Shown here: positions 11,404-26,400 of the stretch, piece after piece
Numbering within the stretch: the stretch's first letter is position 1
How the letters are laid out: every line of letters starts with the position of its first letter
Source of the DNA: Typha latifolia
Lineage: Eukaryota > Streptophyta > Magnoliopsida > Poales > Typhaceae
Assembly (NCBI GenBank): GCA_019914945.1
Contig: CM034105.1
Coordinates: 6,696,001 to 6,760,000, forward strand
Direction of reading: 5' to 3'
Length of the DNA: 64,000 bases
Notes under the pieces: model-generated
What the model was told of the DNA's origin: nothing
Seen by the model: only the letters and a program-made list of their open reading frames with translations
The model's database searches: none
Made by a program: the position numbers and the translations under genes

Positions 11404-14400
11404 AGACTGAGTGAAAGAGAGAGAGAGTAGTGGAGTACTGTCCGTTGTGGGGGAGATCGAGAGAGAGTGGGAGAGATCATTGCTCATTGGCGATTTCGCT
11501 GTGGGAGAGATTGGTCGTCGCCTTTACTGCCGCCGGCCGTGGAAGGAATGTGTTTTTAGGATTTGCCGGTGTGCTATAGAGAGAGATAGAGAGCAGCAAG
11601 CAAGAGAGAGGGGTGGTCGTGTAGTTTTTATTTTTATTTTTTATATAGGTTAGTAATTAAACCAGATCCGCTAAGAAGCCCGACCTGCTAAACTATCCGC
11701 TTAAATTATTGGTCGGCCGAAGTGTCAATCCGCCTTGTCGGGCTGCTCGGCTTGTCTAGCACTATTTAGCACCTAGGCGGTCCGCCAAGGCATCCCCCCG
11801 CTATTCGCCGGTGCATTTCCGCTTAGCAGCGTGGCTAGTGTGCTGCCTTGCCATGGCGCCACCTTTTTCGGCATTCGATACACTGCCTCCATATTGTGAA
11901 ACTTCCATTTGATGAACAGCAAGAGAAGGATATGAATAACTTGCAAGAGCTGACACCAATTTCTTCTTTTTGACACTTTCTAGGTTTCCTTTCCCCAACT
12001 GTTCCCTTTATCTGTCTCAGTAATCATGACTAGATAAACTTATTGGAAATTCTTTCTGGGATTCTGCACACTTTTAGTTTTTGGGTTGCCTTGATGATAA
12101 TTATTCCTGCATCATTTTTTCTTGTACTGACTTCTTTCCTTCTTATATTGTTTGTCTCTACACAATTTATGAGATATGTTAACAAATTTTGGTAGTTCAC
12201 GTGAAGTGATTGTAGCATGATATGAGTGTGGAAGAATGTAATTAAGTGAAACATCAGAGCCCGAGAAATTCTAATCAATAATTCTGTAGCTACTAGATTA
12301 TTGAAACTTATTACTTTAATATGTAATCTGCTAACTCTTTTAAGTGGAACTGTCTTCTGTCCTCTGTATACTTAATTCTCTTTCCTATTTCAAGGGAATT
12401 GATGTTAGAAATTTTGTCAAACAGTGAAAGGCATGTTAAATCTATATTGATGGTTGCAAGTTTGGTCTGGTATACTAACCACGTTTAATTTGTTTAAAAC
12501 TGAGATCATTAGGTCTATTGATAGACAAATATGACCTTGATGGAATACTTTTTCTTTTGACCAGATTAGATTAGCATGTGCGCAAATGCATACTGCCTGG
12601 AAAAAAATTATGGATAACTTGCAAGATGTAGTTCTGCATGCTGTTACTGCTATCGCCTTTTAATTTCTAATTCCAGTTAATTCATCTGTACTCTTTGCTT
12701 GTTATTTTTCTGTCTTGTGATTTTTACTCAGGAGGGGAAATATTAAATTGTGTTATTCAGAATTTAGAAAAAACCGGTGGAAAACTGAAGGTTCTATTGA
12801 CAAGTTTCCATGTCACTCCAATTCTTGAGTATTGCAAGGTGAGTTTTATATTCTTCATATCATGCATTCCCAATTTCCAGTATTAATCCATTGGATTTTG
12901 TTATTCTCGTTTTTCTCTTGTTTATTTCTTCAAATTAACTGTATTTTAACATTTTGTAGCATAGGATATTAAAATTGAAATGTTATATTTTTTTGCATGA
13001 AAAGTAATTTTGCTGTATTGTGTATTTATTATGTTTCTGACTTGTTTTGGCACATGACCTTCCTTTTGCCCTGGAAGGTAATCTAGTTCTTTTCTTTTGT
13101 AGGACAATGCTTGGTTACTCCCTTGTAGGAAATTTCAAGTACTAATGTATCTTCAGAAAATGTCTTTGTAAACACTATATCTTCGTCATTCTGAGAATGC
13201 TTCTTAAAAATATTCCAATTATGTTCAGATCATCATCATGCCGAGAATTTATGCTAAAAAACTCTTTCAGTTTTTTTCTTCTGTAAAACTGACCAAGTTG
13301 AATTTTTTAGAAGCTAGGCTAATTGATCCCCCTTTACAGAACTCTGTTAAAATTGATTGTCTTTTATGAGATGTTGCCTATATCCTTAAGAACTTGAGTT
13401 TTAAAATGACGGTTGTGCCGAAGGCATCCTAGGTTAGTACGCTCTTATGCGTCAGTGACACGCTCCTAGCATGCATTGACACAATTTTGACATATTTTTA
13501 ATTAAAAATTTAGTGTACTCAGAGATGTTTTTGAGTCTTCAGCACGTCAATCCTTGGTTTTTAGTTTGAATATAAGTATTAAAAAATACATTTGAGTCTG
13601 TCATTCTTAGATTATTTTTGTAAATGACTTTTTTTATTAAATTATAACAATAGTCAAATAGAAACATTATTCAATACATAATATGATCAAATGCATTTAT
13701 TAATTGATAATTGTTCAATAATTAAAACTAATATATAATTGAATGTAAATTAATGAAAATGATCAAAAACTTCATTTGCACAAGAATAACACAAGAATAT
13801 TATTTTAAATACTGCCAATAATCTCTAAAACTCATTCACTGGTAGTATTGCTTATTGTTACGTCTCATAGTCTTCATATAATACAAATATAGATTTTGTA
13901 ATTCTCTAATAATATAATATAGATATTGAACATGCACGAGAACGACCTACATTGGCATAGACACAGGCACACCGTAGGCATATGCACATTGTAGATATGG
14001 AGTCTTTTGGCTTTGGTAATCAGCTTTGGTAGGTGTGGTTAATATGATGACAATGATATAATAAAATCATTTCATCCTATGAAGACATCTCCCCTGATGT
14101 TCTACTACCAATAGACTTAAGTCCTTCCCTCATTTAATTATAATCATGTTGAGCTTGAGATAGTCTCTTTCCTTTCTTTTGTTTCTAATAAATTCTACTT
14201 TGTACTTATCTAAGATTGGCCCTATAGTCTTGATCTTAGGTGGCATGTGTCAAATTTTCCTCCTTTGTAAACACTATGTTTTTTTAAGAATGTTGTGCAG
14301 CAGGGATGAATGTCTCATTTCCATCATCACTACCATTAGTCCCAAATTAAGTTTCATTATTATCACTGTCATCATCATCATTATCATCAATTGTATTTAA

Positions 14401-17400
14401 GCCTTCTAAGGGATCAACCGGTCATGAAGATGATCTAGCTTGACTAGTAACTGATTGGGAAAATCTAACTTGATTAGTAGACCGTTGTCCTCATTCAATA
14501 CCCAAATGACCACCCCTAACTCTGTCTCTAGAGGTCTAACTATTTGTCTGGCTTTGATGAGCTTAACTTAGCATGAGATGGTCAAACCCTTGATTTGAGT
14601 CTTCTTGGTATTCCACCTAGGTATCTTTATGTCCACTACTTCCCTAGCAATCCGAGAACTCCAATCTCTTCAGTAATAAATTTGTAAGGTCGAGGATGAT
14701 CTCCCTTCTCATCAAGCAATGGGTTCTATTGACATGGATTGCCACAACCATTATTGACTATTCAAACTGACACATTTATGTATTATTATTTAGTAGTCCT
14801 TCAGCAATTTTCTTAGACAAATAGAGTTGGAGGTCTATTAAAACACTACGAAAAGTCAACCACTTACTGCAATAATACTGAAATAGCATTTATTTCATTT
14901 ATTATTTGTAATTCAAAATTAGTAACTAGCTTGATGTTATAAATTTATTGTTCAAGGTTAGATATAACTCCATTGTGAAATTATCCACCTATTTAACAAT
15001 GGAAGTTGGACTTTAGATGAAAGTTTGTTACTAATTTACATGTAGTTGACATATAGAAAAGAGTCAAGCATTGATTCTTGCGCCTAGTGAGTTAATAACA
15101 TTGATACCGGGTTAGTTTTTTTATACACCCGTATGATGATCTGTGTCAAATTTTATCCCATGCTGACCCGTATCAACCTTGTGGCAACTTGTATGTTGTG
15201 AACTGCTGGCAAGTTAATAGCATGGTGTGCCGCCCAGCCATGGTGGCTACCATGGCCGCTTTTCAATACAATGCTTTAGATATCTAACCTAGCATTCTTT
15301 GTTTCCTTCATTGCTTTAAGAATTATTAATTTGACTAATATCATGAATGATGAATATATTAGTTTAGAAATATCTTTTTCTCTAGTTATGATACCTGAAT
15401 AACTATTTTCATATGTAAAGTAATTAGAAATGGAGATATGTCTTCAGTAGTTGCTAATACTTTTCTTTTGTTCAAGATTGGGGCTACGAGGAAGTTGGTA
15501 GCTGTGGCAAATGGCCAGAGAGGTGGAAAAGAAAATCTTGATATCTTAGAGAATTTGGTAAGTCATTACTTCTTCCGGGTCAATTTTTTCTTTATGTTGT
15601 GAAAGTTATGTAAATAATTGATGAGCTTGCTAAAGTATTTTGCACTATTTTGAAAAGCGGAAAACGCGGCCGCCATGGCGGGGTGGTGCATCGGTCGCCC
15701 CGCCATGTTGAAAGGCATCGGCAAAAGGCGGCCAAGCGCCTTAGCGGGCTGCCTAGACGCTAAATAGTGCTAGGTGGGCCGCCTGGCCCGACTTGGCGGG
15801 CTAGCGCTTCGGCCCACTAAGTCGAGATGCGGTTATTAGTGAGCGGGTCGGGTTTTATAGCGGACCAGGTTTAATAAAACTAACCAATTTAGAGGAGTTA
15901 ATTGCTAATTGCTTTATGAATTATTGAATTAAGATTACAGAGAAGGAATTTTTTTTTTACTGTCATGCATTATTAATTGGGGGAATTACTAATTGCCTTC
16001 TATTTAAGTATATAATTTCTAATTAGAGGATTTTGAAATGTGGTTCATGTGGATAAACTAGAGTTAGTAAATAGATATCTCAGTTATTCAGTTATCACTA
16101 ATAAGCAATTAGCCAATGTGATTATGTTATTTAGTGTTTTGGTTTAGTGCACTATTAAAATTTCTGTATATACTATACTTATTTATTTATATTAAAAATG
16201 CTAGACCGTCTTGTCACCCGCCTTGTTGCCTGCCTTTCGCCTAGGCGCTAGGCGGTGGGGTGACCGCCTGCCACCCGCGGTCGCTTTTTAAAACATTGGT
16301 ATTTTGATATACTGTGAACTGCTGGCTAGTTTTAATATTTTATGAGTGCTATGTGTACGATGGTATCTAAAAATTGATATCCCACTTTTGTTGTTCTCTT
16401 AAAATGATATTCTGCATGGAATGTTGGGTTGTAGTTAGGGGTGAAAACGGATCGGATACGAATCGGATACGGATCGGATAGTGCTCAACCTATATCCGGA
16501 TCCATATTTTAGTCCAGATACGAATATGGATATTGGACGGATAGCAAAATTTAAAACCATATCCTAACTAAACGGATACGAATAATTTTCGGATAGAGGA
16601 TCGGATCTTAAACGGATATTGATTGAATTTAAAATAATTATAATATTTTATTTATATATAATTAACACAAAATTATTAAGAGTTTTATGATAAATAAATT
16701 TTTTGTATGTCAAATTTATAAAATTAGAGAAATTAATCTCTATAAATAATATATAATGTATTATTAGTAATAATATTAATATTTACTATTTAAATAAGCA
16801 AACTAAAAACTGTAAATCATTTAAAAAAATATGCGGATAAACGGATATCCGATATCCGTATCCGAATCCGAAAAATATATCCGATCCTTATCCGAATCCG
16901 TATCCAAATTTTTTTCAAAAATTCTATCCGTATCCGAATCCGTATCCGAATCGGATAGAAATTTTTTATCCGAATCCGATCCGAATCGGGTCGGATAGCG
17001 GGTCGGGTTGGACTTAATCTGACTCGTTTTCACCCCTAGTTGTAGTGATCCAAGGGTCCCACCTAGTTTTCCTAATACTAATTACTAAATGAATTTAAAT
17101 TGCAAAAGATAGTACATCTTCTGCAAATAATTATTGCGGAGGCTCAATATATATTTATTCTGAATTGACAAATTTGGCTGGCTCACCTATAGGCATAGTA
17201 AGAAATCCGTTGAGAAGTCATTAGTCCATTGTGGCCCCATGTAACTCATAGATATGAACCCTAAAGATAATGAATCCATCTCCATGTGGCAGCCTGTTTA
17301 CTAAATTTGATGGCTAAGATTGTTCTATTGCTGTACCAATTGGCTTGCTTGAGTTCTTGAATTGGGGTTATTTTGGGGTGCACTTTTCTCTCTGTTTTTT

Positions 17401-20400
17401 GTGAGACTCTTTGCTGGGTTGAACGCTTTTTCAGTAAGATACTAGTGTCCCAACATTACCAATTATTAATGCCAGTGGGGTGGCGGATAGCCAGCCTTTC
17501 GGAGGATTATGCTTGCCAATTTTTTGATAGTTTAGAATCTGTCAGAAAGAACTCTGGAGTGTCTTTATAGTGCATTATGTTTGTTCCAGATAATGTAATT
17601 TATATATATACAGTCCTAAACAAGCCACACTTCTTTAGTTATATGAATAGTTATCGTCATTATGAATATTTTAGCAGTATCATATATGAAGTATGCGATG
17701 AAATTTTTGATGTTTACACTGCTGAAGCAATATACATCTAATCTGATCTATTTTCTTCTGTGTTGTTGATGCTATCATTCTTGATACATATTGAAGATAT
17801 GGTACCTTCAAGGATGGCCATGCCGGTACCTGGTTTGCACGGGGTGTACTGGCATGCCTCTAATATAATTTTTAGGATTTTTATACATGTTTTTAATTTT
17901 AATATACGTGTTAAAGTCTACATTAGAATCTTTTATCCTTGGATAATATTGTAAGTGGCCTATTTTATCAAAGATGTAGCAATAGTCAAGTAAAAGCATG
18001 ATTCAACATGTAATATTATTCAATACATTAATTGATTAATAGCTCAATAATTAAAATCAGAACTTAGTTGAACATAGTTAATCTAACATATTTTTATATA
18101 TTAGTTTTGACCCAATTTGATTTAATTTGACAAATTAATTTTAGATTTTTTGGTATTTTTGAAAAATTGGACGAAGTCTAATCATGTTGAAATTTAAAAG
18201 CTAAAGATTAGAAAATTTGGATTCAATCAACTCATATGGAATTAATATAATATGTTTATAAACCAATTTTTGTTTGGTTGGCCCGAGTCGGTATGCATCC
18301 TTGCCAAGCGACATGTCTTGACATAGGGTTGTGCCATTAGTGTAGCCTGTGCCAAGTGCCGAAACTCTATGTTGGCACAGCCATCCTTGCCTTCAAGAGT
18401 ATGTGAATCATATAATGAAGGGCATTTATAATGTTCTTTTCTTGGAAAAGTATCCCTGACAGCATATAATCATAACTGAAAACCTTGCTAGTTTTAGAGA
18501 GATTTTTTTATGATATAGGTCAGAACTACGATCATGCTTGTTTTGTACTATATTCAGGTCCAGTTGCGCCATAAATTTTCTCTTTTGCTTGGTTATTCAA
18601 ACTATGCTGATTTTGCTACTGAACCTAGAATGGCAAGGTCATCCGCAAAGGTTTGTACTATATCTATTAGTTAGACATCTATCCTAAATTGCTTAGTATT
18701 GTTACATTCTGATGGAATTTCCTACATTAATTACAGGTCTTTGAGTTTTTAGAGGAGGTCTCAGAAAATTTAAGTGACCTTGCCAATAGAGAGCTAAATA
18801 TGCTTAAAGATTTAAAGGTTGAATTTGACTGCCCTCTATTGCTATCTTTTGCGCATTAAATAAATTATAACCTATGAATGTCTTGGAACTCAGAGAAAAG
18901 AAGAGGGGGATTCTCCATTTGGCATGGAAGATTTATTATATTATATCAGGAGGGCTGAAGAACAATTGCTTGATCTTGACTTGGGAGAAGTTAGACAATA
19001 CTTTCCTATGAATCTGGTTTTGTCAGGACTTTTCAAGATATTTCAGGATCTCTTTGGTAATATCAATATCATTTTCTTTATTTGAGTTCAAACCATCATC
19101 CTTATAGTAAATAGAGAATATTATGGATTTATTGTGTATCTTCCTTGCGCTTTAATAATTATATTGACGCAGGTTTAAGATTTCAGGAAATTGAGGATGT
19201 TGAAGTTTGGCATGAAACTGTTTCTGTGTTCTCTGTTCTAGATGCCAGTTCTGCTGATCTTTTGGGTTACTTTTACCTTGATATCAGCTTCAGGTTCTTT
19301 ATGTTCTCAATTTGTGCATTTTTTCTTGCAAGTAAAGAAATATCATGATTCTTTATTAAATACCTATTTTGTTCCATAGAGAAGGAAAATTTACACATAC
19401 TTGTGTTGTCCCACTTCAGAATGGAAGCCTGTCTTCTAATGGGGCACGTCAGGTACTATTGGCTATATTGACCTTTCTGACCAGAAATTTATGGTCACTC
19501 TATGACTTTTCTAGTGCATTGATAATTAAGAGTTCTATTTCTTTTTCTATGATTATGATTTCATTAGATTATATGCAAACCTCTAACCTTCTCTATATGG
19601 AATTAATGATGTATATTATTTAATATGTAGTAACATGGTTTGATGTTACAATCACCCACAAGGAAGTAGATTTCAATACACGTCGTAATACTAGACAGAA
19701 CTGAATACGGAACTTACGAAGGCAACGAGAATTGATCTAACCGTTGAAATAATTTGAGATTCAAATATGTTATTCCTCTGGAAGTTAGGAATCCAACACA
19801 ACCGGAATCTCTTCAATCGGGCATGTAGATCAAAAAATATGGGGAAAATAATGACCAAAAGTCTGGAGAGGCAAGATGGACGTGGATGTTGGAAGTTGGT
19901 GATGTGGTTAGGGTTATGGAAGATGATGATGGCTGTGGTGGATGGAATAGTATCTTGAACAAAATGAGGGGGAAGAAGGGAGTTTCTAGGTATGGCTGGT
20001 TGCTAGAGTGCGGAGAGATAAGCGACAGAGTGTTAATCTCGGCCATAGAATAAAACTCAGGGTGAATACCGAGGGGGAGGAAGGAGGAGGGAGAAGGTTG
20101 GCTTAAGCCTAGATGCAAAACAAAAGTTCCAATAATCAATAATCCTAAAGTGGCTATTTTTTCATATATTTAGAGGCTAGCCAATCGTCCAAAAATCCTA
20201 ATACGAAACAGAAATGTCCGCCCTTCGACTGTGTTCGAACGGCCAAAAACATGGTTTTGTATGTGTGACAGCTACGTAGGCGCGCTCGAACGCAGCGTTC
20301 AAATGCCCTTCGATTGCGTTCGAATGACTAAAAACAGTGCTTTGTATGTGTGAACGTTGTGCAGGTATTCGAATGCCCTTCAATCGCATTCAAACACACC

Positions 20401-23400
20401 CACCAGAAGTTGTCTTATCTTTCTAAAACAAAAATAGAAAATAATCCAGTTCGAGGCGGGTTGGTCATATCCAATATGTATCTTATTTAAGAATTGCAAC
20501 AACCCGCCATGCTTCCCTCACCTTGTGCTCAAGGTGCAACGTGAGGAAAAAGGTCTTTCACGTCGTCCTCCAACTCTCACGTCGCCGCATTTGTGGGCCG
20601 TCCTAGCCATTCCATTAGAACCTCTGTCTTCATTCACCAGTTATGTTGACGTCGCCACTTGGCTAGGACTCGTACGGGTTCGTCCATATCACGCTCCTCA
20701 GTTTGCTCTGGTAAGTTAGTTCCTATTGCTAGATTGGGTTTGATTCTAGCTTTCAAAACTGAGACATGGAAAACTAGATGTATCCATGTCCCTCCAGGCA
20801 GCTCTAAGCAAATAGGTTACAGGTCCAATACGCTCCAACACCTTGTATGGGCCAAAGAACTGATAGGACAACTTTTAGTTTGGCACAGGCCGCAAGATCA
20901 CCTAGCGATATGGCTCTGCCTGCACAAAGACCCAGTCACCCACTGCAAACTCGCGCTCGCGATGTCCTCAGTCATAAACCTGTTTCATTCAGTTTTGAGC
21001 TGTAGCGACATGCTCACGAAGTCATCTCAATATCTCATCCTGATCTATCAACTCCAAGTCCGCCTTCGACCTCTCTATAACTGACAACCGATCATGTCTG
21101 TAGCACGGGGGTGGTCCGACCATATATTGCTTCAAATGGAGTTATCTAAATGCTTTGGTGGTAGGTGGTATTATAGGACCACTCCGCCCAAGGCAAATAC
21201 CACAATTACTCTCGGTCAATCCACCATGAAATATCTCAAATATTGTTTAATGCATCGATTGACTACCTCAGTTTAGCCATCTTTTTGTGGATGATAGACT
21301 GAATTGAGTGTCAATCGTGTCCCCTGTAGTCTAAAGAATTCCGCACATAAGTCACTGATAAAGATGCTGTCTCTGTCAGATACGATTGTTATTAGCATCC
21401 CATGAAGCCTTGCTACATCCTTAACAAAGATTTCAGTAACAGCCCTTGTTGAATGGATGTGCTAGAGCTGAAAAAATGAGCATATGTCCTCTTAGATTTG
21501 CTTAGAATTGGCAATAGTTGGAGTAGTCCAGCTGGCTTGAGAAACTCCGGCTTCGTTTGTTGACAGATTTGACACTCCTTGATGTAGCGCTTTACATTTG
21601 TCTTCATTTTCGTCCAGGTACAGCTTTGGGGAAGTCACTTGTAGGTCCTCAGCACCTCTTCGTGGCCAACTGTTGGAGTGCCGTGGAAGTGCTCCAACAG
21701 TCAAGGGTGCGCCTCTAAGTTTGTGGGCACGCGAAGGCGCCCACGATCCAAAATCAGACCATCACATACCTCAAGCTTCGGATGTCACGTCGGATCAGCC
21801 ATGATCTCCTGTAACAACTCAACATAACCTTGGTCAGCTGTATTGTATGCCTTAGGTCCTCTAAGAAGGGAAAGGTAGGAGCATTGAATGTCGCAAGCTC
21901 AGTCGGCGTAGGGCTACGGGATAGAGCGGCAGCTTGATTTTCTGTTCCCTTCTTGTACACCATCTCATAATCGTATCCCATCAATTTGGATACCCATCTC
22001 TACTATGCGAGAGTATGTATGCATTGCCCCAAGAAATACAGAATGCTCTGCTGGTCTGTACGGATCACAAATCGTTGTCCAATGAGGTAAGGATGCCACT
22101 TAGTGATCGTGTAAATTATTGCCAACATCTCCTGCTCATAGGTGGACAATTGTCTTTATCTTTCGGATAAGACTTTGCTCAAATATGCCATTGGTCTTCC
22201 TACTTGCATTAGCACTGCCTCCTATTCTAGCCCCCGATGCATCACACTCGATGATGAATTGCTTGGAGAAGTTCGGCAAGGCAAGAACAGAGGCTGTGGT
22301 CATAACTGATTTGAGCTCCTCAAAGGTCGCCTTGGCCTTCTCTCCCCACAAGAACCCATTCTTAGTAAAGCGGTCAACGGAGCAGCTATTTTCCCATATC
22401 TAACCAAGAAAATCCTGCAATTCAAGGGTGTCCTTCGATTTTGGTCGCTCCACCATGCAACGTATCTTCATAGGGTCGGCGGTCGCACTATTTGTTGAAA
22501 TCGTATGTCCCAAATACTTCACCTACTGCTCTCCTCATAAACAGTTTAATTTCTTGATCTTAAGCTTATGTTTCTTCAATAAATTCAGCACCTCTCTCAA
22601 GTGTTGTAAATGATTATCCCAAGATTTGTTATAGATAAGAGTATCATCAAAAAATACAAGCACATACCGACGAAGCAATGGACGAAAGATATCAATCAAG
22701 CCTTAGAACGTCGTCGGTGCAATTGTTAGACCAAACCGCATAACTCGGAACTCATAGTGGTCGTTATGAGTTAGAAATGCCATTTTGTAAAAATCATTAG
22801 GGTGCACTCAGATTTGGTGGTATTTGGCCCGAAAATCAAGTTTGCTGAATAATGAAGTGCCTGCCAACTCGTCCACCAACTCCTCAATAACTAGGTTAGG
22901 GTACCGGTCTTTGACAGTGATGGAGTTCAATGCCCGGTAGTCCACACAGAATTGCTAACTCCCATCCTTCCTCACCAACAGCACGGGTGAAGAATATGCA
23001 CTCCGACTGGGTTATATGATCCGCTGATGGAGCATCTTGGTCACTAGTCTAGAGATATCCTCCTTCTAGAAATGAGGGTAGTGGTAGGATCTCACATTTG
23101 CTAGTTCGACGCCTGGCATGATCTCTATACGGTGGTTCGCTTCTCGCGCCGGTGTTAACCTATTTGGCTCCTCAAAGAGAACCAAAAACTCCTATAAAAC
23201 ATGAGCCAAATTGTTAGTTATACCTAACTCTTGTGCCTCCTTAGGATCAGTGGGAGCTAATTGCATCAAGTTGGTTTCTCTATGCTCGTCAAGCCAAGTA
23301 GCTACTGCAAAGTAGCTCCCTAGTGCGGTCGAATGCCGTCGAGTCACACCCTCCTACTATTGTGCCTAAAAGTGAGGCACATCTCTCTAAAGTCAAATAT

Positions 23401-26400
23401 GACTGGGTCCAAACTCTATGGCCACTGAGTCCCCAAAATGACATGCTACATAGAGTGCTATTGGACCATAACAAATGTGTCTCTTGACTTGCGCCTGAAT
23501 AGCACTACAAATACTGTAAGCTTGAAGTGTCGTCTCATCGCCAATAGTAACATCAAATCCTACTGTCTGTTCAGAATTATGCCCGATCTTCTGAACCAGC
23601 CACTCATCTAGGAAGTTGTGTGTACTCTCCCTGTCAGTGAGGATATGCACAATATGCTTTCTAATTATGCCATCCACCTGTAAGGTCTTTGCCTATGTAG
23701 CGGTTCCGGAGTAGGTATGCAATGATATGCCCGCTCTCATCTCCTTTGAATCATTCTCCTCCTCGGGCACTAGTTGTTGCTTATCCTCATGCTCATCACT
23801 ATCAGCAACCTTGTCCTCATGTACATCCTCCTTAGCCTCACCATCGATAAGCATCATCGAACCGGCTCGCCGCGCGCAATAGTGCTCCAGGATAAACTTC
23901 TCGTCGCACTTGAAGTACAACCCTTTGGCCTTTTGCCCCTCCACCTGTGCCTCGGGGTGAATTTCTCGTTACACCTGAAGTACAATCCTTTGACCTTTCA
24001 CCCCTCTACCTGTGCAAGTGATAGAGTATGTGTAGGAGGCCTTAGGACTGACTTGATATCGGTGGAAGTGCAATATGGTGGTCGTTGTCCCACTGCACCC
24101 GCAGAAGCCCTCAGCGGGTAACCCGAGCTGCTGGGTGCGTGCGTCGGCTTCGGTTGTGGCTTACTGCTCCATGGATGTCTCAAGTGCCCTCTGAGTGCTC
24201 GATGTTTGTCCTTCATGAGCAAAGCACCCTCTATGGCTTGTCGTAGATTCGTGGGTCATAGAGCTTGTACATCGGCTTGAATGTCCTCCTGCAAACCTGT
24301 AATGAATATGGATTTGAGTTGAATATCCAACCATAGTGGTGTGCATAGGTTGGACACTCGTTCAAATTCCTCTTAGTAGGCTCTAACCATCATCTTCTCG
24401 ACCATCTTTGTTAAGATAGCATGAAAGTCTTCGCTGCTAGACGATCCAAACTGTTGGTATACCAAATGGTGAAACTCCACTCACGTTTCAATCGGCCTAT
24501 GAGTGGTAGCCGATCGAAACCACCGTAGCGCCGCATCCTAGAGGTGGAAAGATGCAAGAACCTTTTAGTCCGCCTCTGTGTCCTGGAAGACAAAATTGTT
24601 TGGCACCGTAGAGCTAATCAACTGGATCTTGCTTCTCCCTAATTGGAGGTGGGTGCTCCTCTAGCCATACTTGATTCCTCCGATGTCCTCTATCATCTTC
24701 TCAATCTTCCTCTTCATTCTTCTTAATCTAGAGATTGTCATCATTTTCGTCTACAAACCGCGCTCGTCGGCGAGGCCCACCTTGCCTTGGCTTGAGTGTG
24801 GTCTCTTTTTCTTGTCCTTGGCCGACTGGTATCACCATCATGGGGGGTTCTGGTGTGGAAGAATTGGGTACCTTATGCCACCGGATTGGCCTTTCTCGGA
24901 TCGCCCGCAACAAACCAACGTTTTGTTGTGGGATCGTGTTATTGTAATTGCTTTCTTCAAATGGCACCATAATTATTAATTATTACAGTTAGTTTTTTGA
25001 TAAAAAATATATTTATTGAATATTTCCTGATGGATAAGTTGCAAAAAAATATATTTTGTTTTCTTGTGATATGATACCGGATAATATTATATAGTTTTTG
25101 TTTTATTTTAAGCAGTTTATATAAGGGCAAAATAGTATTTTATTAATCTATGTTTCAATTCTAATTGTGAATAGTAAGATTAAGCTGTAAAATGATAATT
25201 AAAAGAGCTTAATAAAAAATTATAATACTCATTAATGGTTAGCATGTGAACCATATTTACTTTCAATTTTTATTTGAGAAACTTTGCGTAGAATTTTCAA
25301 GTAGAAAGCCATGTGATGTGCCACATGAATACAAGTTTGAATATTTTTGCAAGAATATTCCAGGTTCGATGGTTTGCCCGATCGTTTGATTGGTATCACC
25401 ATTATGGGGGGGTTTTGTGTGGAAGACCTGGGTACCTCATGTCATCGGATTGGCCTTTCTTGGATCGCTCACAACAAACTACCGTTTTGTTATGCGATCG
25501 TTTGACTCAAGGTTCCGATGGTTTAGGCAAGGATGGTGAACGTCTGTCCTAAAGCTTCAATAGACCTTGATAGCACCTCTATATTTGGGTCAATGATGGA
25601 GGGTGGAGGAGGCAACACTGTGTGCGCGTGGTCTTCTTCCTCTTGGTTATCTACGGTGGAAGTGTAGAGTTTCTCTCTCTCGTGTGCGTGGATGTCTCTT
25701 CTACTTCTTCTCTTTTTCGTACCGCCATGGATGTAGTGGTTAGCGTCATTGTGGACGTGCTTCGAGGAAAGCAGGCTCTAATACCACTTTGTTATAATCA
25801 CTCACGAGAAACTTTCGAAAGCAATGGGGATCGATCTAACCATTAAAATGATGTGAGATTCGGATATGTTATTCCTCTGAAAGTTAGGACGCAACTGGAA
25901 TCTCATTGATTGGGCAGGTAGATTAAAAGATATGGTAGAAATAATGACCAAAGGTTAGGAGATGGTGAGATGGACATGTATGATGAAAGTTGGTGATGCG
26001 GTTCTGGTTATGGAAGATCATGATGATGGCTATGGTAGATGGAATAGTATCTTGAGCAAGATGAGGGGGAAGAAGGAGCTTCGAGGTATGGCTTGTTGCT
26101 AGAGTGAGGAGGGAGAAGGACGGAGGGTTAACCTCGGTTGTAGAAGGAAAGCTAGGTAGATATTGAGAGGGCGAAAGGAGGGAAAAGGTTGGCTCAAGCC
26201 TAGATGCAAAACAAAAGTTCCAATAATCAATAATCTTAAGGTGATGATTTTTCACATATTTGGAAGCTAGTCAATTGTCTAAAAAATCTAAATAAAATCT
26301 TATACGAAACAACTTAATCGATGGGCATTCGAATGGCCAAAAATAGGGTTTTGTATGTGTGAACACTATACAGGCGTTCGAGCGGCCAAAATCGATGTTC

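Larger units (their letters stand above)
2716..11885 (-). mobile_element. hAT DNA transposon, interrupted by a nested gypsy element
   Basis: The left end begins CAATATTTTAAAAAGCGG at 2716 and the right end closes with CACTG at 11885. Flanks are TCTCCATA (2708-2715) and CCTCCATA (11886-11893), an 8-bp target duplication with one mismatch, as expected for hAT. GC-rich subterminal sequence at both ends (CCTAGGCGG-type motifs) matches the small element at 15643-16298. Transposase fragments lie on the minus strand. The gypsy element 4126-9404 is inserted inside with its own duplication; without it the hAT copy would be about 3.9 kb. The right TIR seems to carry a few extra bases. Confidence 0.85.

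Noticed and set aside
11411..11653. 80-codon + strand frame
   Set aside because: It sits over the GA microsatellite inside the hAT element, antisense to the transposase, with no domain.
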